A stretch of 64,000 nt of DNA from Begonia masoniana (Eukaryota > Streptophyta > Magnoliopsida > Cucurbitales > Begoniaceae), in contig CM039509.1 of the NCBI GenBank assembly GCA_022432975.1, positions 40,272,209 to 40,336,208 on the forward strand. The letters run 5' to 3'. Positions 44,930 through 55,690 of this stretch are shown in pieces (the stretch's first letter is position 1; every line of letters starts with the position of its first letter). Position numbers and translations under genes: made by a program. The notes under the pieces were generated by a model, which saw nothing but the letters and a program-made list of their open reading frames with translations, was not told the origin of the DNA and did not search any database.

Positions 44930-45431
44930 CTACATCACAAAACTCATCTATTGGCCTAATGCTAAATAAGTAGAGCAATAATAAAATGAAATGCTGAAAC
45001 ATAAATCCTATTCATGCTGTTTCTACTCTCATAGTTCATGTAGCATTTATGTTCATACCCTGTTGATCCCCCTGTTCGATGGAAAGCGGATCATTTTTCC
45101 CAAAGTAAGTATCCTCTGACTCGATTAAGGGGTGGATTAGTTCGCTTAATAGTTAATCTGATTCAAAATAGCTATTCTTGATCCCCCTGTTCGATGGGAA
45201 GCGGATCAATTTTTCCAAAGTTAAATATCCTCTATCTCGATTAAGGGGCGGATTAGTTCCCTTAATAGCTGATCTGGTTCAATCTGCTCATGCCTTACCA
45301 TGCCATTACATGTAAATTCATTTTCGTATTATTTCAAAAACATGATGCATGACATACTGAAAACATATAAACATGCATAAACCCTACCGTTTTGTGATGT
45401 AGACCCGAAGGCACACACATATTCTACTTAC
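44930..45431 (-). other. Predicted structured intron in L4 LTR
   Basis: Donor AAGCCAG|GTAAGTAG at 45431, acceptor GTGATGTAG|GTGAAG at 44930. TCTACATCACAAAAC (45389-45403) pairs with GTTTTGTGATGTAGG (44929-44943) at all 15 positions (one G-U). Several positions differ from S4 and S5 on both sides in a compensating way. Confidence 0.62.
45065..45290. repeat. 115 bp tandem pair in L4 intron
   Basis: Copies begin GATCCCCCTGTTCGATGG at 45065 and 45180 and include CTCGATTAAGGGGYGGATTAG. Same intron position as the arrays in S1, S2, S4 and S5, unrelated sequence. Confidence 0.9.
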
Positions 45432-46034
45432 CTGGCTTCCTAGAAAATGTTTGGTTGTAAGCTACTTCGGGAGTTTGCTCAAACCTAAAACCAAAAATCG
45501 AGCATTAATTAAATCTTCACTAAGCTTAATTCTAAACCATCCAGAAATCTAAGGAAACTAGTTGGGAACTCTGTTCTTCGAGCATTCCCCGATTCATCAC
45601 CAAATCCGAATCTAACTCTCACTTACAACACTCTCAACACACTCATTCTACAACCCCTCTATTATCTAACCACTAAAACAACAAGAAATTGAAGTAAAAC
45701 TAACATAGGTTGACGAAATCAGAGAGGAAAATGCCGAGAGGAATCTGCTGAGCTGAGCGTCGAAAAAGGAAAGTGAAAAACAGTGGCGGCTAAACCTTCA
45801 CTAAACCCTTCATTTATATAACATGTTTCACAAATTACGCATATGACCTTGGCTAACAAACTTTAACCTAACCACTATTGCTCCCATTTTCTTCCATAAA
45901 ACGTACACAATTAATCATTGAAATAAACCATGTCAATAGTGTCGGGTACTACACGCGCGCATCGGTGGAAATGAAACATATGTAAGGAAACCCTCCCAAG
46001 ATAGAAAGACGTGTTTTTTAGCACAATTGACAAC

Positions 46035-46110
46035 AGATCCCATAAGAACTTCGAAGTTAAAAGTGCTTTGGCGAGGTAGTACCAGGTTGGGTGACCGACT
46101 GGGAAGTCCT
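46035..46110 (+). repeat. 5S rRNA-derived block in K1 LTR1
   Basis: GATCCCATAAGAACTTCGAAG and GGTTGGGTGACCGACTGGGA; less like 5S rRNA than K2 (AAAAGTGC in the A box, GACCGAC for GACCTCC). Confidence 0.9.
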
Positions 46111-46485
46111 CTCCAAATAAAGCCGTGAGGGGAGGATATTGGGCTACAGCCCAATTCCCAGAGCAGACAATATCTTGCTTGGAATAAGGGTCGTTACAAA
46201 TGGTATCAGAGCCTGTACCCAATCAGAAATATGGCTAACGAGGACGTTGAGCCCTCGAGGGGGGGGGGGTGATTGTGATGACCCGGATGTGTAAGTATGT
46301 GTACGATGGCTACACGAACCAGAACCCAGATGGTGGTACGTCTGCGTGGGTGAATTGGAAGGTGACAGGTCGTAAAAAGGGGGTCGTCATAATTCCACAT
46401 CGCTTGGGGAAGTATGTGGAAATGAAACATATGTAAAGAGACCCTCCCAAGATAGTAAGATGCGTTTTGGAGCACAATTGGCAAC

Positions 46486-46562
46486 GGATCCCATAAGAAC
46501 TCCGAAGTTAAAAGTGCTTCAGCGAGAGTAGTACTAGGTTAGGTGATCGACTGAGAAGTCCT
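46486..46562 (+). repeat. 5S rRNA-derived block in K1 LTR2
   Basis: GGATCCCATAAGAACTCCGAAG, GCGAGAGTAGTACTAGGTT; the middle (GAGAGTAGTACTAGG) is closer to 5S rRNA than LTR1, the C box (GGTGATCGACTGAGAA) is worse. Confidence 0.9.
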
Positions 46563-46590
46563 CACCAAACAAAGCCGTGAGGGGAGGATT

Positions 46591-46940
46591 ATGCTCAATT
46601 CCATGTTTGAGACATAAAAGTTCAAATTTTTCATTTTCAAATTCTTCACCATGATCACTACGAATAACAATAATGGCAAGATCCTTTTCATTTTGAACTT
46701 TCTTCCTAAAGCTAGAGAAGATGTCAAAAGTTTCATCTTTTGTTTTAGAAAGAATACCCAAGTGAATCTAGAGAAATCATCTACAATGACAAAGGCATAA
46801 TGTTTGCCTCCTAGACTAGAAATGTTTGAAAGACCGAAAAGGTCCATGTGAAGTAGTTGTAGAGGCTTGGAAGATGTGACAATGTTCTTTGAAGCAAAAG
46901 AGCTTTTGGTTTGCTTGCCCATTTGACAAGTATCACAAAC
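46591..46940 (-). pseudogene. SIRE integrase, N-terminal half
   Basis: Minus strand. QMGKQTKSSFASKN, LLHMDLFGLSNISSLGGKHY and VIVDDFSRFTWVFFLK give the rve start with the first catalytic Asp. A frameshift near 46760 leads to VIRSDHGEEFEN (second Asp region) and ends LKHGIEHN at about 46595. Cassandra K1 follows. The next recognisable integrase sequence is ELARTILNEN at 27.66 kb. Confidence 0.88.
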
Positions 46941-47459
46941 TTAATTCTTCTCAAATGATATTTTTGAAAGTCCCCTAACTAAATTACTCTTAGAAATCTT
47001 AGCTAAGGTATCCATACTTACATGGCCTAATCTTCTATGCCAAGACCAAGTGTTATTCAAAGAATTCACAGCAAAGCATTTTTCATCAAAATATTCAATA
47101 TTGTCTAAATCAATTGTGTACGCATTTTCTTCTCTATAGTCAACAAACAAAATTTTACTACTTGAGCTATCTTTAATTACACATGATTTAGATTTAAAAA
47201 CAACTTTATATCCTTTATCACACAATTGACCAATGCTTAGCAAATTATGTTTTAAACCTTCAACTAATAAAACATTCTCAATTATAGGATTAGTGTTAAT
47301 ACCTATGTTGCCAATGCCAACTATTTTTTCTTTTTGATTTCCGCCAAAAGTGACGTTTCCTTTCTTTTTGTTGACAAAGGCAAACTTTGGGGAGTCTCCT
47401 GTCATATGTCTTGAGCATCCACTATCAAGATACCATATGTTCTTCATGGGAGAGATCAC
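46941..47459 (-). pseudogene. SIRE aspartic protease and GAG-pre-integrase
   Basis: Minus strand, 172 open codons. NIWYLDSGCSRHMTGD is the copia protease motif; HNLLSIGQLCDKGY and the pre-integrase WSWHRRLGHVSM follow. A stop after FEKN leads to VCDTCQMGK of the integrase zinc domain. Confidence 0.93.
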
Positions 47460-47477
47460 AACCTACAAGAAAGATAA

Positions 47478-49012
47478 TCATGTAACCTTCTTTGGTACCA
47501 AAATTTTTTGGGTCCTAATGTTAGGTTTAGTTCCCTTAGGAACCCATTGTAGCTTAACAAATGATTTAAGATTGTTAAATTTTAATGAACATACAAACGA
47601 TTTATGGCCTACTTCATTACATGTATGACATGTGGATGGTTTGGCGAAAAAGTTATTGTATACTTTCTTTTTATTAGATTTTTCGTAACCAATTCCGGCC
47701 TTATCAAATGTTACTCTTTGATTTCCTAGGAGCATATTCAAGTTCTTGCTTCCATTAGTGAATTTCAAGACTATATCATTCAACCTATCATTTTTAGTCT
47801 TGAGTTCACCAATTTCCTTTTCATGCAAGTTACTCTCCTTAGCATGCTTTTCGATCAATTTTGCATTTTCCTTCTTTAACAAGTTGTATTTAGACTTAAG
47901 CATACTATATTGTTTAACTAAGTCATTGAATGCATCAACCAGATCGTCATCATCATTATCACTATCACTAGAAGAATCACATACCTCATTTTCCTTGGCC
48001 ATGAAGCACAAGTTGTCCACTTCCTCGTCTTTGGAGGAGGTGTCACTTTCACTATCATCCCATGTTGCTTTCATGGCAACTTCTTGAATCTCTTGGGACC
48101 CTTCTTGGCTTGAGGACATTCAGTCTTGATGTGTCCCAGCTTCCTGCACTCAAACCAAGTGATCTCCTTATCCTTTTGAGGCTTGTTTCCCTTTGAGAAT
48201 CTCCTACCTTGCATCCTTTTCCGTTGGAGAAATTTGCTGAATTTTCTCGTTATGAATGCAATCTCCTCATCATCCTCTTCTTGTTCGGACTCTTCGGGTT
48301 TGCTTAATGAGGCCTTGAGAGCAATGTCTTTTCTCTTGGAGACTTTTTTTTTTTTGAGATAATTCTTCTCATTGGCTCTTGTTATCTCATGCATCATGAG
48401 AGAGCCAATAAGTTCTTCCAACTTGAGGACTTTGAGATCTCTAGCTTCTTGAATGATTGTCACCTTAGGTTGCCATCCTCTTGGTAGACACCTAAGAATC
48501 TTTCTTACTAATTCTTCATTTGGAGACGTTCTACCAAGTACTTTCAAACTATTAGTAATGTTAGTTAAACTAGTAAACATTGAACTAATAAATTCATCAT
48601 TTTCCATAGAGAATAATTCATATTCGTGCACCAACATACTCATTTTACTTTCCTTTACTTGATTTGTTCCTTTATGAGTTATTTCAAGTAACCGCCAAAT
48701 CTCAAATACACTATCACACTCTTATACCCTATTAAATTCATCTCTATTTAGAGCACAATATAAAGTATTAATTTCCTTAGCATTCAAACTCAAATTCTTT
48801 TTATCAGAATCATTTAGTTCATGTGATGCTTTAGGAGTACTAACACCATTTTCAGTTTTTACAGCTATGTATGGACCATTCTCAATAATAATCCATGGCT
48901 TGAATAAAAATTCTCATCCTAGACTTCCAATAAACATAATCATTTCCATCAAAAACTGGACGTCTAGTAATAGATTGTCCTTCTATATGTAAGATATTTG
49001 TGTTGAATACCA
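47478..49012 (-). pseudogene. SIRE gag with two zinc knuckles
   Basis: Minus strand, start ATG about 49012 (MVFNTNILHIEGQSI). RPVFDGNDYVYWKSRM is the usual SIRE gag opening; a frameshift lies near 48895 and a stop near 48724. 48071-48643 contains IAFITRKFSKFLQRKR and knuckle FECRKLGHIKTEC. A frameshift near 48100 leads to 47478-48119, with an acidic stretch, a Lys/Glu coiled-coil-like region and a second knuckle CHTCNEVGHKSFVC. Confidence 0.9.
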
Positions 49013-49064
49013 TTTCTAAATACGTAATAATTCTTTTAATCACAATTAAGAAGATTTTACACCT

Positions 49065-49076
49065 GCTCTGATACCA
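49065..49076 (-). other. SIRE primer binding site
   Basis: TGGTATCAGAGC on the minus strand, two bases from the LTR end at 49079. Confidence 0.92.
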
Positions 49077-49604
49077 ATTGTAGGATTATTTTTACCTAAG
49101 AGGGGGTGAATTAGGTTTTTCGCTTCCTATTATCCTTATTAATTGTGATCACAATCAAATTAATTGTTTACTCTAAATAGTGTAAACTTAATTATATCAA
49201 ATTAAATTGATGAGATGAATGTAATCATAAACAAGTAAAGAGTTAAGGGAAAAGAGAAATTAACACCGAGATTGTTTACGCGGTTCGGCCAACCTTGCCT
49301 ACTTCCGCACTCCAAGGGTTCCTCTTGAAGATTCTTATCTTCTCTTCCACGAGAATCTTTGATTGAACTTCACGGGCATCAATCAACTGCCTTTACAATC
49401 TCACTCGAAGAGATTCACCCTTTTACAACCTCCAAGTAAAGTTTTGAGTAAAGCTAAAAACACACTCCCTTAATAAAGAAATCTCAAGTGTTTGATCTTT
49501 GAGATAAGTGGAGGATTGAAGAAAAATCACAAATATACTCACTTGAAAGTTGAGAGAAAACTTTTTTGATCAGCAGGTTGTTATCTCCAAAAACTTCATT
49601 CTTC

Positions 49605-49612
49605 AATTTATA
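49605..49612 (-). promoter_or_regulatory. TATA box of SIRE LTR
   Basis: TATAAATT on the minus strand, directly downstream of the GTCGACAC cluster in the direction of transcription. Confidence 0.65.
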
Positions 49613-49633
49613 CTCCTTTTGAATTCTGTCATT

Positions 49634-50110
49634 AAGTGGTCGACCTGCCCTGCAATTGGTCGACACCTTGTTACCATTAAGCGTAGAAAAAAAGATCGTT
49701 GTGAATAGTTCTGGTCGACACCTTGGAACATGGATCGAAACTTTGTTACCGTTGGAGTTAGCTGATTTATATGTTGAAATATGTTTCAGTTGAAATCTTC
49801 TAATATGTGGTCGACACTTCAGTTTTCTTTGTATTCAAGTGTCGACACCTATAAAATCAGGTCGACACTCTATTCTTCTCTGTCTCCATTTCTTCACAAG
49901 TTCGGTCGGCACTTGAATTTTACGGTCGACACTTGACTTGCTTCTGTTTGCGCTTGGGGTCGACACTCACATTTGGGGTCAACACTCAAATTTCCTCTGT
50001 CTTCATTCCTTCACAAGTTCGGTCGACACTTTCATTTATCGGTCGACACTTGTTTTGCTTCTATTTGTGCTTGGTATAGACACTTTAATTTCCTGGTCGA
50101 CACTTGAAGC
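49634..50110. repeat. GGTCGACACTT motif cluster in SIRE U3
   Basis: About fourteen copies of GGTCGACACTT or close variants (GGTCGGCAC, GGTCAACAC, AAGTGTCGACACC), in both orientations, spaced 15-60 bp. It spans the region just upstream of the TATA box, so an enhancer-like role is plausible. Confidence 0.93.
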
Positions 50111-50337
50111 ACTCCGAACTGATTTTTCTTTCTTTTAGCTATTACACACTTGATAAACTTCATTAGTACTAAATACCCTTCTTCAAGGGCATTCTCAATT
50201 TAGGTATTTGCAAAAAACATTTATTCCTTAAGTTTCATCATCCATCATTGTAAAAAATATATTTTTTCGTTAAACACATTATAATTAAACATCATAAAAC
50301 ACTCATAATATTAAACTCATTTTAAGTTAACACATAA

Positions 50338-50790
50338 GTCTCATGAATGTACTAGGGCGTTCGATAATCTAAAGGGCATTACCATCCATTCAAATAATCA
50401 ATATTTTGTCTTGAAGACTGTCTTCCATTCGTCACCTTTCTTCATCTTGATTTGATGGTAACCACTTTTAAGATCTATTTTAGAGAAAATGGAGGCCCCA
50501 CTGAGTTCATCTAACATGTCCTCGAGCCTAGGAATGAGAAATCTATATTTGACTGTGATTTGGTTCATGACCCGACTGTCAATACACATCCTCATGGTGC
50601 CGTCTTTCTTGGGTACTAGTAAGGTAGGTACTGCACAGGGGCTCATGGACTCCCTTATGTAACCTTTGTCCAATAATTCTTTTATTTGGTCCTGCAGCTT
50701 ATTGGTTTCTTCGTGGTTCATTCGATATGCTGGTCGATTAGGTAGCGCGGCTTCGGGTTGAAGATCTATTTGGTGTTCAATACCTCTCAA
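50338..50790 (-). pseudogene. G5 reverse transcriptase, N-terminal part
   Basis: Minus strand. [50 protein letters not shown] and KTVFKTKY. A stop follows, then FEWMVMPFRLSNA and, after a one-base loss, STFMRLM at the SIRE junction. Confidence 0.9.
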
Positions 50791-50898
50791 GGGTGGTAAA
50801 CCTTAAGGTAACTCTTCCGGAAATATATCTTGGAACTGATTGAGTAAAGTTTTAACAGTTTCAGGAATAACTCCTAGTTCCATAATTGTATCTCGAAA

Positions 50899-51450
50899 TT
50901 ATATCAAAATCAAGGGATCTCCTCTACGTACAGATGCTTCCAATTTCTTCTTAGTCATGAATAGGTTAGCCTTGTCCTTGCCTTTCTTTCTTGCAGCGTC
51001 ATATTTATAAATTTGCTTAGGGGTCATGGGAGCGAACTTAAAAGTTTTGCCTTCAAATTTAAGGGAATAATAGTTAGAGTAACCATTGTGGTTAACTCTT
51101 CGATCAAACTGCCAGGGTCGGCCTAGGAGTAAGCGGCTTGCACTCATAGGTACAACATCATAGAGGACCGTGTCCTTATACTTCCCTAAGGAGAACTCTA
51201 CCTTCACTTGCTTGGTAACCTTGACATCGTCCCTATCATCTAGCCATCGTAGCTTGTAAAGGTGGGGGTGAGCACTAGTCTCCATATCTAATTTGGTTAC
51301 TAAATCCTTGGAGGTTACATTTACACAACTACCTCCGTCAATAATCAGGGAGCATAACTTATCCTTGATGAGACATCTACTATGGAAGATGTTCTCTCGC
51401 TGACAATCTTCTCCATAACTCTTAGTCACGAGGACACGTCTTCTAACCAT
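50899..51450 (-). pseudogene. G5 aspartic protease region
   Basis: Minus strand, 183 open codons. Protease motif LCSLIIDGGSCVNVTS (DGG in place of the usual DSG/DTG), then DVVPMSASRLLLGRPWQF and HNGYSNYYSLKFEGK. Lies between gag and RT; stops occur on both sides. Confidence 0.85.
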
Positions 51451-51559
51451 AAGTAAGGGTCCTTCGGGTGCGTGAATAATCTCTTTTTGAGAATCACTCT
51501 CCCCCTAATCTTCTTCTACCACTTCTTGTTCGTCTTTGCTTGTAAACTCTCCAGTGTCC

Positions 51560-52696
51560 TCTTAGAGGATCATCACTCGTCTGTTAGGGCATTGAGCCAT
51601 GAAATGACCCAAACTATGACATTTATAGCACTTGATCTCTCGCGTTCTAGAGGGATTGGCATTATCTACTAGAGTTTTACTACTTGATTCTTTGGGTGGC
51701 CATTTGCGTGTGAAGGGTTTTTTTTTTCCTTTAGCCTAGGTGAAAGTATTGCTTGGTTCGGGTGGTTTTGGTGTGACCTTTGGGGTAGTCTTGAGTGGAA
51801 ATTTTGGAGTAAAACTAGATTTTCTCTACCTACTAAGTTGTTGCTCTACTTTCATAGCCATCTGCACTACTGCATCAAGGATCTCTAGGGGATGCAACTC
51901 AACAGTGTCTCCTCTATCTCGATTTAGTCCTCGAAATAAATCTTGCGAGCACTGGTTCCACAGGTTTGTCCATATCTCCTCGAATCCTAAGGGTCTCAAA
52001 CTCAGTAAGGTATTCCTCAATGGATTGACCTCCTTGTCTCAGATTTTGGATTTGTAAGAACAGTTCTTGTCGGTACTGAGTAGGAATGAATTTCTTGGTC
52101 ATGAGGGATTTCATTAATCTCCACATGGTAACAGGGTCATCTCTTATCTTTTGTCTTTGGGATTTAATGTTGAACCACCAAAGGGCCGCATATCCCGTGA
52201 GCTCCACTGAAACTAGTTGGATTTTTACTTTATCTGAATATTCATAGTAATAAAAAAACTTTCTCCACTTTATCTACCAAATTTAGAAAAGTATTACCAT
52301 CGCACGTGTCGTTGAATGGGGGAACATGCAATTTATCGCTCCTCAGATCCTCTAAGTCCTTTCGAAGGCCAGGCCGAAAATTCTCTTCTTCGTCAAGGGT
52401 CCATTCATCCTCATCACGATAGTCAAAGCCTTGGAACCTCCTTCTTGGATTCTCGGGTCTCTCTCCCATTGGGTAAGGGTCCTGGTCCAGAAATCTCCTT
52501 GGGGGGGGGGGGGGGTGGGGGAATCGGTTCTCCTAAGGTTCTTAGGTCTCATCCTAGGCGCAGGCTCTCGGGAGGGTTCTCTAGAGTTCCTCTTGTTAAA
52601 GGTCTCCATCATGTGTTGCATGCCAAGGGTGAGGTCTCGAAGTTGTTGACCTAGATTGTTGACTTCTCCGCCAAGGTCATTCAGTTGCCCTTGCAT
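51560..52696 (-). pseudogene. G5 gag
   Basis: Minus strand. Start MQGQLNDLGGEVNNLG at 52696, then a Pro run encoded by a G homopolymer (52501-52515) that is also a frame break. Next come PPFNDTCDGNTFLNLVDKVE and the gag core ALWWFNIKSQR, MTKKFIPTQYRQELF and SIEEYLTEFE. The zinc knuckle near 51590-51640 reads CYKCHSLGHFMAQC. Frame breaks near 52230 and 51900. Confidence 0.82.
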
Positions 52697-54077
52697 GCTA
52701 CTCTCTCCTTCGTGAGGGATGTGAGTCTCCGGTCAAGGAACTTCCTTATCCCAGTTCGGTTCTTGAGTCATATCTTGGTTTGGCTCTCGGTTAATTCCGC
52801 TTCTAGTCTTCATGTGATTTCTAAGGTTTTAGGAAGGAAAATTTAATTAGGTTTAAGTTGATCCTAAGTATTAGGGAAGGAAGATTGCCCTTAACTAAAG
52901 TTTTCCCCGAAGTAAGAGGATGTAATATATATAGGCTTCAATGTCCAAAAACAACCAATATCATCACCAACATAGACTAATTTTTGGTTTTAGTCAAATT
53001 AACTCAATCACAAAAACTAACGTTGCAGCTTCATGCACGAATTCAAGTTTACTTCAGCTGAAAGAGGAAGCATAAATTAACAGCCAAACAAGTTTTGGAA
53101 AATCAAAATGCAAAAGTAAAAAAAAAAACAAACAAAAAGCTAAAAGGTATCAAAGAGGAAACTTCTTTAGTGGAAGTGCTTTCTGCCATTTTTGTTTATC
53201 CAAAAACAGGTAGTTTCTCTTTTTGCAACATTTTCCAGACAAAAAAGTAGTATTAGGGTTAAGTTTTGGTCGATTTAATATGGGGAAAGTGTTCTGCAGA
53301 ATTGAGTTTAAATTAAAAATAGCAACAGGAAAATGGTTAAAGCAATTCAGCACTTCTCGGCTTGTATAAATCCAACAGTAGAATCACTTTGTAACTTCAC
53401 TAAGCAGAAGATGTAATTTTGTTTTCTTTAAGCACGACTATGACAGATTATTTGACAACTGGGAGCTGCCTTTATGCAGAAGATAAATCGTACAAAAAGG
53501 AAACAACAATCAAAAGAACAGAAAACAGCATTCTGCAACTCAGAATTTCCGAAAATAACAGCAGTCAACCAAAAGAACACCAATTAACCATTTCTCTAAT
53601 CAGCAAGTGTAGTTATGTTTTCTTTTATGCACAAATCTTTAACAAGATAATAGACGTGTTGGGGCATATATTATGCAAAAAAGAGAGAAATACACACAAA
53701 TTGCAGGTTTCAGCAAGAACAGAAAGAAAATTTTATCGGTTCTGGTGTTTTTGAAAACAGAGGAGTTCGGTTTTTTGTTTTTTGTTTTTTAATCTTGAAG
53801 ATCAGCAAGCTAAGACATGAATAACGAAAATAAATCTCTATGCACGAGTCTTAACAAGTTCATACATGTGTTGAGAAGTTAAACACACAATATCAAGCAA
53901 GATTACATCATTGGAAACCGGATTAGAGTAGTGAACAGAATTTAAAAAAAAAATAGAAACTATTTTCTGGTTTTGCAGAAACCACTAACCTGAAACAAAA
54001 AAATTGAAATGCAGGTAAGAAAATAGGTAAGAAAAATCAAACCACTCAATTGCTAGCCTTCAGGGGAAGCCCTTCAT
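52697..54077 (-). other. G5 leader, no gene seen
   Basis: About 1.4 kb between the PBS and gag. AT-rich, with several AAAAAA and TTTTTT runs (53118, 53769, 53943) and no supported reading frame. Long leaders are known in some chromoviruses. Confidence 0.6.
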
Positions 54078-54090
54078 GGCTCTGATACCA
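54078..54090 (-). other. G5 primer binding site
   Basis: TGGTATCAGAGCC on the minus strand, two bases from the LTR end at 54093. Confidence 0.9.
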
Positions 54091-54092
54091 CA

Positions 54093-54980
54093 TGACACAA
54101 TTCCACCTGCAAGGGGGTCGTGTGTCTACCCACAACAGCAAGGTTAAACCAGAAATCGGCTAGGCCGAGAATACCTCAAAAACCAGCAATGATTTAAAAG
54201 GGAAGATGAGATCCAAATGGAACGAAATTTTAAGGATTTCTTAATATATGTGTGAACAATGTTGTCGTAAATTTCCAGGTCCAAATATTCAGAAACTAAA
54301 AAGACATGTAAAGAAAACCAGATGCTGTCCGATGAGCAATATTCTTGAAGCTGTCGACATTAGACTCTTCCAAAGAAGATGGCAGCAAATGGAAACCAGT
54401 TTTGGCCACTTTTTTCATGTATCCTACTCTGCAAGAGAGAGAAGAAGAGTGGAGCAATGACTCTTCAAGCAATCTTGGGCTTGAGAGCTCAAATGAGTTA
54501 CACTCCTCAATTTTGGAACAAACCGAGCCTTACCTCTCACCAACCTTCTAGGCGATGCTTCAGTAGACAAAATGGGTTATTCTCATTCATTCAAAAACCA
54601 TTACAAGCATCAATAACCATGCATTTATAGACCTAGGGATAGCTGGAGGTTAGGTTGGGTTTGGGCTACAAAATGGGGGCCAAATATTCAGCCATGCTCG
54701 GTTAAGTGCAAACCGCAGCATACTAACCTCTTGGCTACTTTGTTTGCACTAATCAGCTGCTAAACACCATGTCATCGAGCCAAGTGGTCTTCAGAAATGT
54801 GAGGTGGACTTGGCATCTTCAAATGGTGGAAAATGGCTCAGCCAAAAAGGGAGAGAAGCCGCTCCTTGCTGGTTTGCTGATGTGACGCGCGCGGGTGGTC
54901 CAATGCTCTGCCGAGTTTCCTCCTTGCTTCTCTTCCATGTTTTTGATTCAACCAACTTCCAACCACCATATATCTTAACA
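54093..54980 (-). repeat. G5 5' LTR (outer end tentative)
   Basis: Inner end TGACACAATTCC at 54093 is fixed by the PBS. The outer end is placed at ...CTTAACA (54980), which gives TGTTAAGATATATGG as LTR start; no second LTR is available to confirm it. A TATA box CTATAAATGC lies on the minus strand at about 54624-54633. Confidence 0.6.
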
Positions 54981-55141
54981 TACATCTAATCCTAATGCCT
55001 AAGGATGCATGCTCTATAAAACATTACATGAAGGCCAATGCTTGCCAACAAAATTACAAGGCTAAAAGTTTGCAAAAAAAAAAAAAACAATAAATAAGTG
55101 TTCGATTACAATTCATTTCCTAAGGGAGACAAATCCCTTTT

Positions 55142-55239
55142 TCAAGTGCTTCCAACTTTGGCTCCCACGATAGCATGTGCAAGGGTTGATCCATGTCCTT
55201 TATGCTTGGCTCCCAATCCAAGTCCGGCCATCAATACCT
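55142..55239 (-). CDS. Possible terminal exon of a host gene
   Basis: On the minus strand CTTTTGCAG|GTATTG looks like a 3' splice site, followed by 31 open codons (VLMAGLGLGAKHKGHG, then AIVGAKVGST) and a stop at 55142. Downstream the strand continues T/A-rich like a 3' UTR to about 55010. It is not part of any retroelement I recognise. I do not know the family. Confidence 0.3.
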
Positions 55240-55335
55240 GCAAAAGAATTGAGCTTGTTAGTGAATAGATTTGATAAAGCTTGTGCTTTGGTTTGTGATC
55301 GAGTGATAGCTCTCTGGGCCACATCACTCTATGGA

Positions 55336-55690
55336 TGATGATGAGTTTGAGTCGTCACTTCAATCAGATTTGAACAATGAAGATGAGCACAGTAGTAGAA
55401 ATGAAGTGGAGAATTATTTTTTTGAGAAACTTGAGAGTTTTTCTAACGATAGTGATATATTGAGTTGGTAGGAAATATACACTTCATAATATCCAACTTT
55501 GAGTAAAATAACAAGAAATGTATTTTCCATTCTTATTTCTATAGTTTCCTCAAAATTAGCATTATACTGTGGTGATCAAGTGTTAGATTTTTTTTCGGAG
55601 TTCCTTAGCCTAAAAAACTGTAGAATGTTTCATTGGCACTCAAAGTTGGATTTATGCTTCGAGTAATTCTGTAAATATTTATGAAGCATT
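55336..55690 (+). pseudogene. hAT transposase C-terminal (dimerisation) remnant
   Basis: Reading through stops: EVENYFFEKLESF, NDSDILSW, YPTLSKITRNVFSI, a variant of STVASELAFS (SIVSSKLALY), CGDQVLDF and, one frame over, KTVECFIGTQSWIYAS. This order matches the hAT_C domain. There are at least two stops and one frameshift. The rest of the transposon is not visible. Confidence 0.75.

Larger units (their letters stand above)
40646..45953 (-). mobile_element. Solo LTR L4, interrupted by S3 and a hairpin element
   Basis: Plus strand starts TGTAACGCCCCAAATT (40646) and ends GTCGGGTACTACA (45953). Flanks CACGC and CGCGC agree at four of five bases, so the TSD is imperfect. About 2.5 kb remains once S3 and the hairpin element are removed. 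It has the donor, acceptor and complementary block of the other chromovirus LTRs, in minus orientation, and a TGGACGA/TCGTCCA motif cluster. Confidence 0.78.
45963..46590 (+). mobile_element. Cassandra TRIM (K1), two LTRs, truncated at both outer ends
   Basis: LTR1 (45963-46198, 5' truncated) ends GGGTCGTTACA. PBS TGGTATCAGAGCC is at 46201-46213. The internal region is only 75 bp and has no coding capacity; a G-run polypurine tract sits at about 46259-46269. LTR2 starts TGTGATGACCCGG at 46274 and breaks off at about 46590 where SIRE integrase resumes. Both LTRs carry the 5S-like block. Confidence 0.92.
1..50332 (-). mobile_element. SIRE-lineage Ty1/copia element (element C), backbone split by nested insertions
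   Basis: One minus-strand copia element can be followed across the window. Its order is 5' LTR (49079-50332), tRNA-Met-type PBS, gag, protease, integrase up to about 46591, integrase end and RT (27683 to 26687, repeated at 22262-21264), RNase H to 20102, then, beyond insertion E1, an extra ORF at 1-1052. Lineage is inferred from the RT text (FGSTN, EFEMSMMGEL) and two gag zinc knuckles. The 3' LTR lies left of position 1. The element itself sits inside the RT of gypsy element G5. About 60 bp of integrase is missing where the 27.7-46.6 kb block interrupts it. Continuity across the N gap is inferred. Confidence 0.8.
49079..50332 (-). repeat. SIRE 5' LTR (1254 bp)
   Basis: On its own strand TGTTAACTTAAAATGAG...AATCCTACA. 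The outer edge at 50332 is set by the point where G5 RT text resumes (reversed: PFRLSNA, then STFMRLM). It contains the GTCGACAC cluster, a TATA box at 49605-49612 and a leader with CACTTGAGATTTC. The partner LTR is off the window, so the TSD (expected CATAA) cannot be checked. Confidence 0.85.
50338..54980 (-). mobile_element. Ty3/gypsy chromovirus G5 (CRM/Reina-like), 5' part
   Basis: Minus strand: 5' LTR (54093 to about 54980), PBS, a long leader, gag, protease and the first part of RT. RT is cut by the SIRE element at 50332; the remainder lies left of the window. It is the outermost element seen at the left side. Lineage rests on the IIDGGSC protease and LLGRPWQFDRRV strings. Confidence 0.8.
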
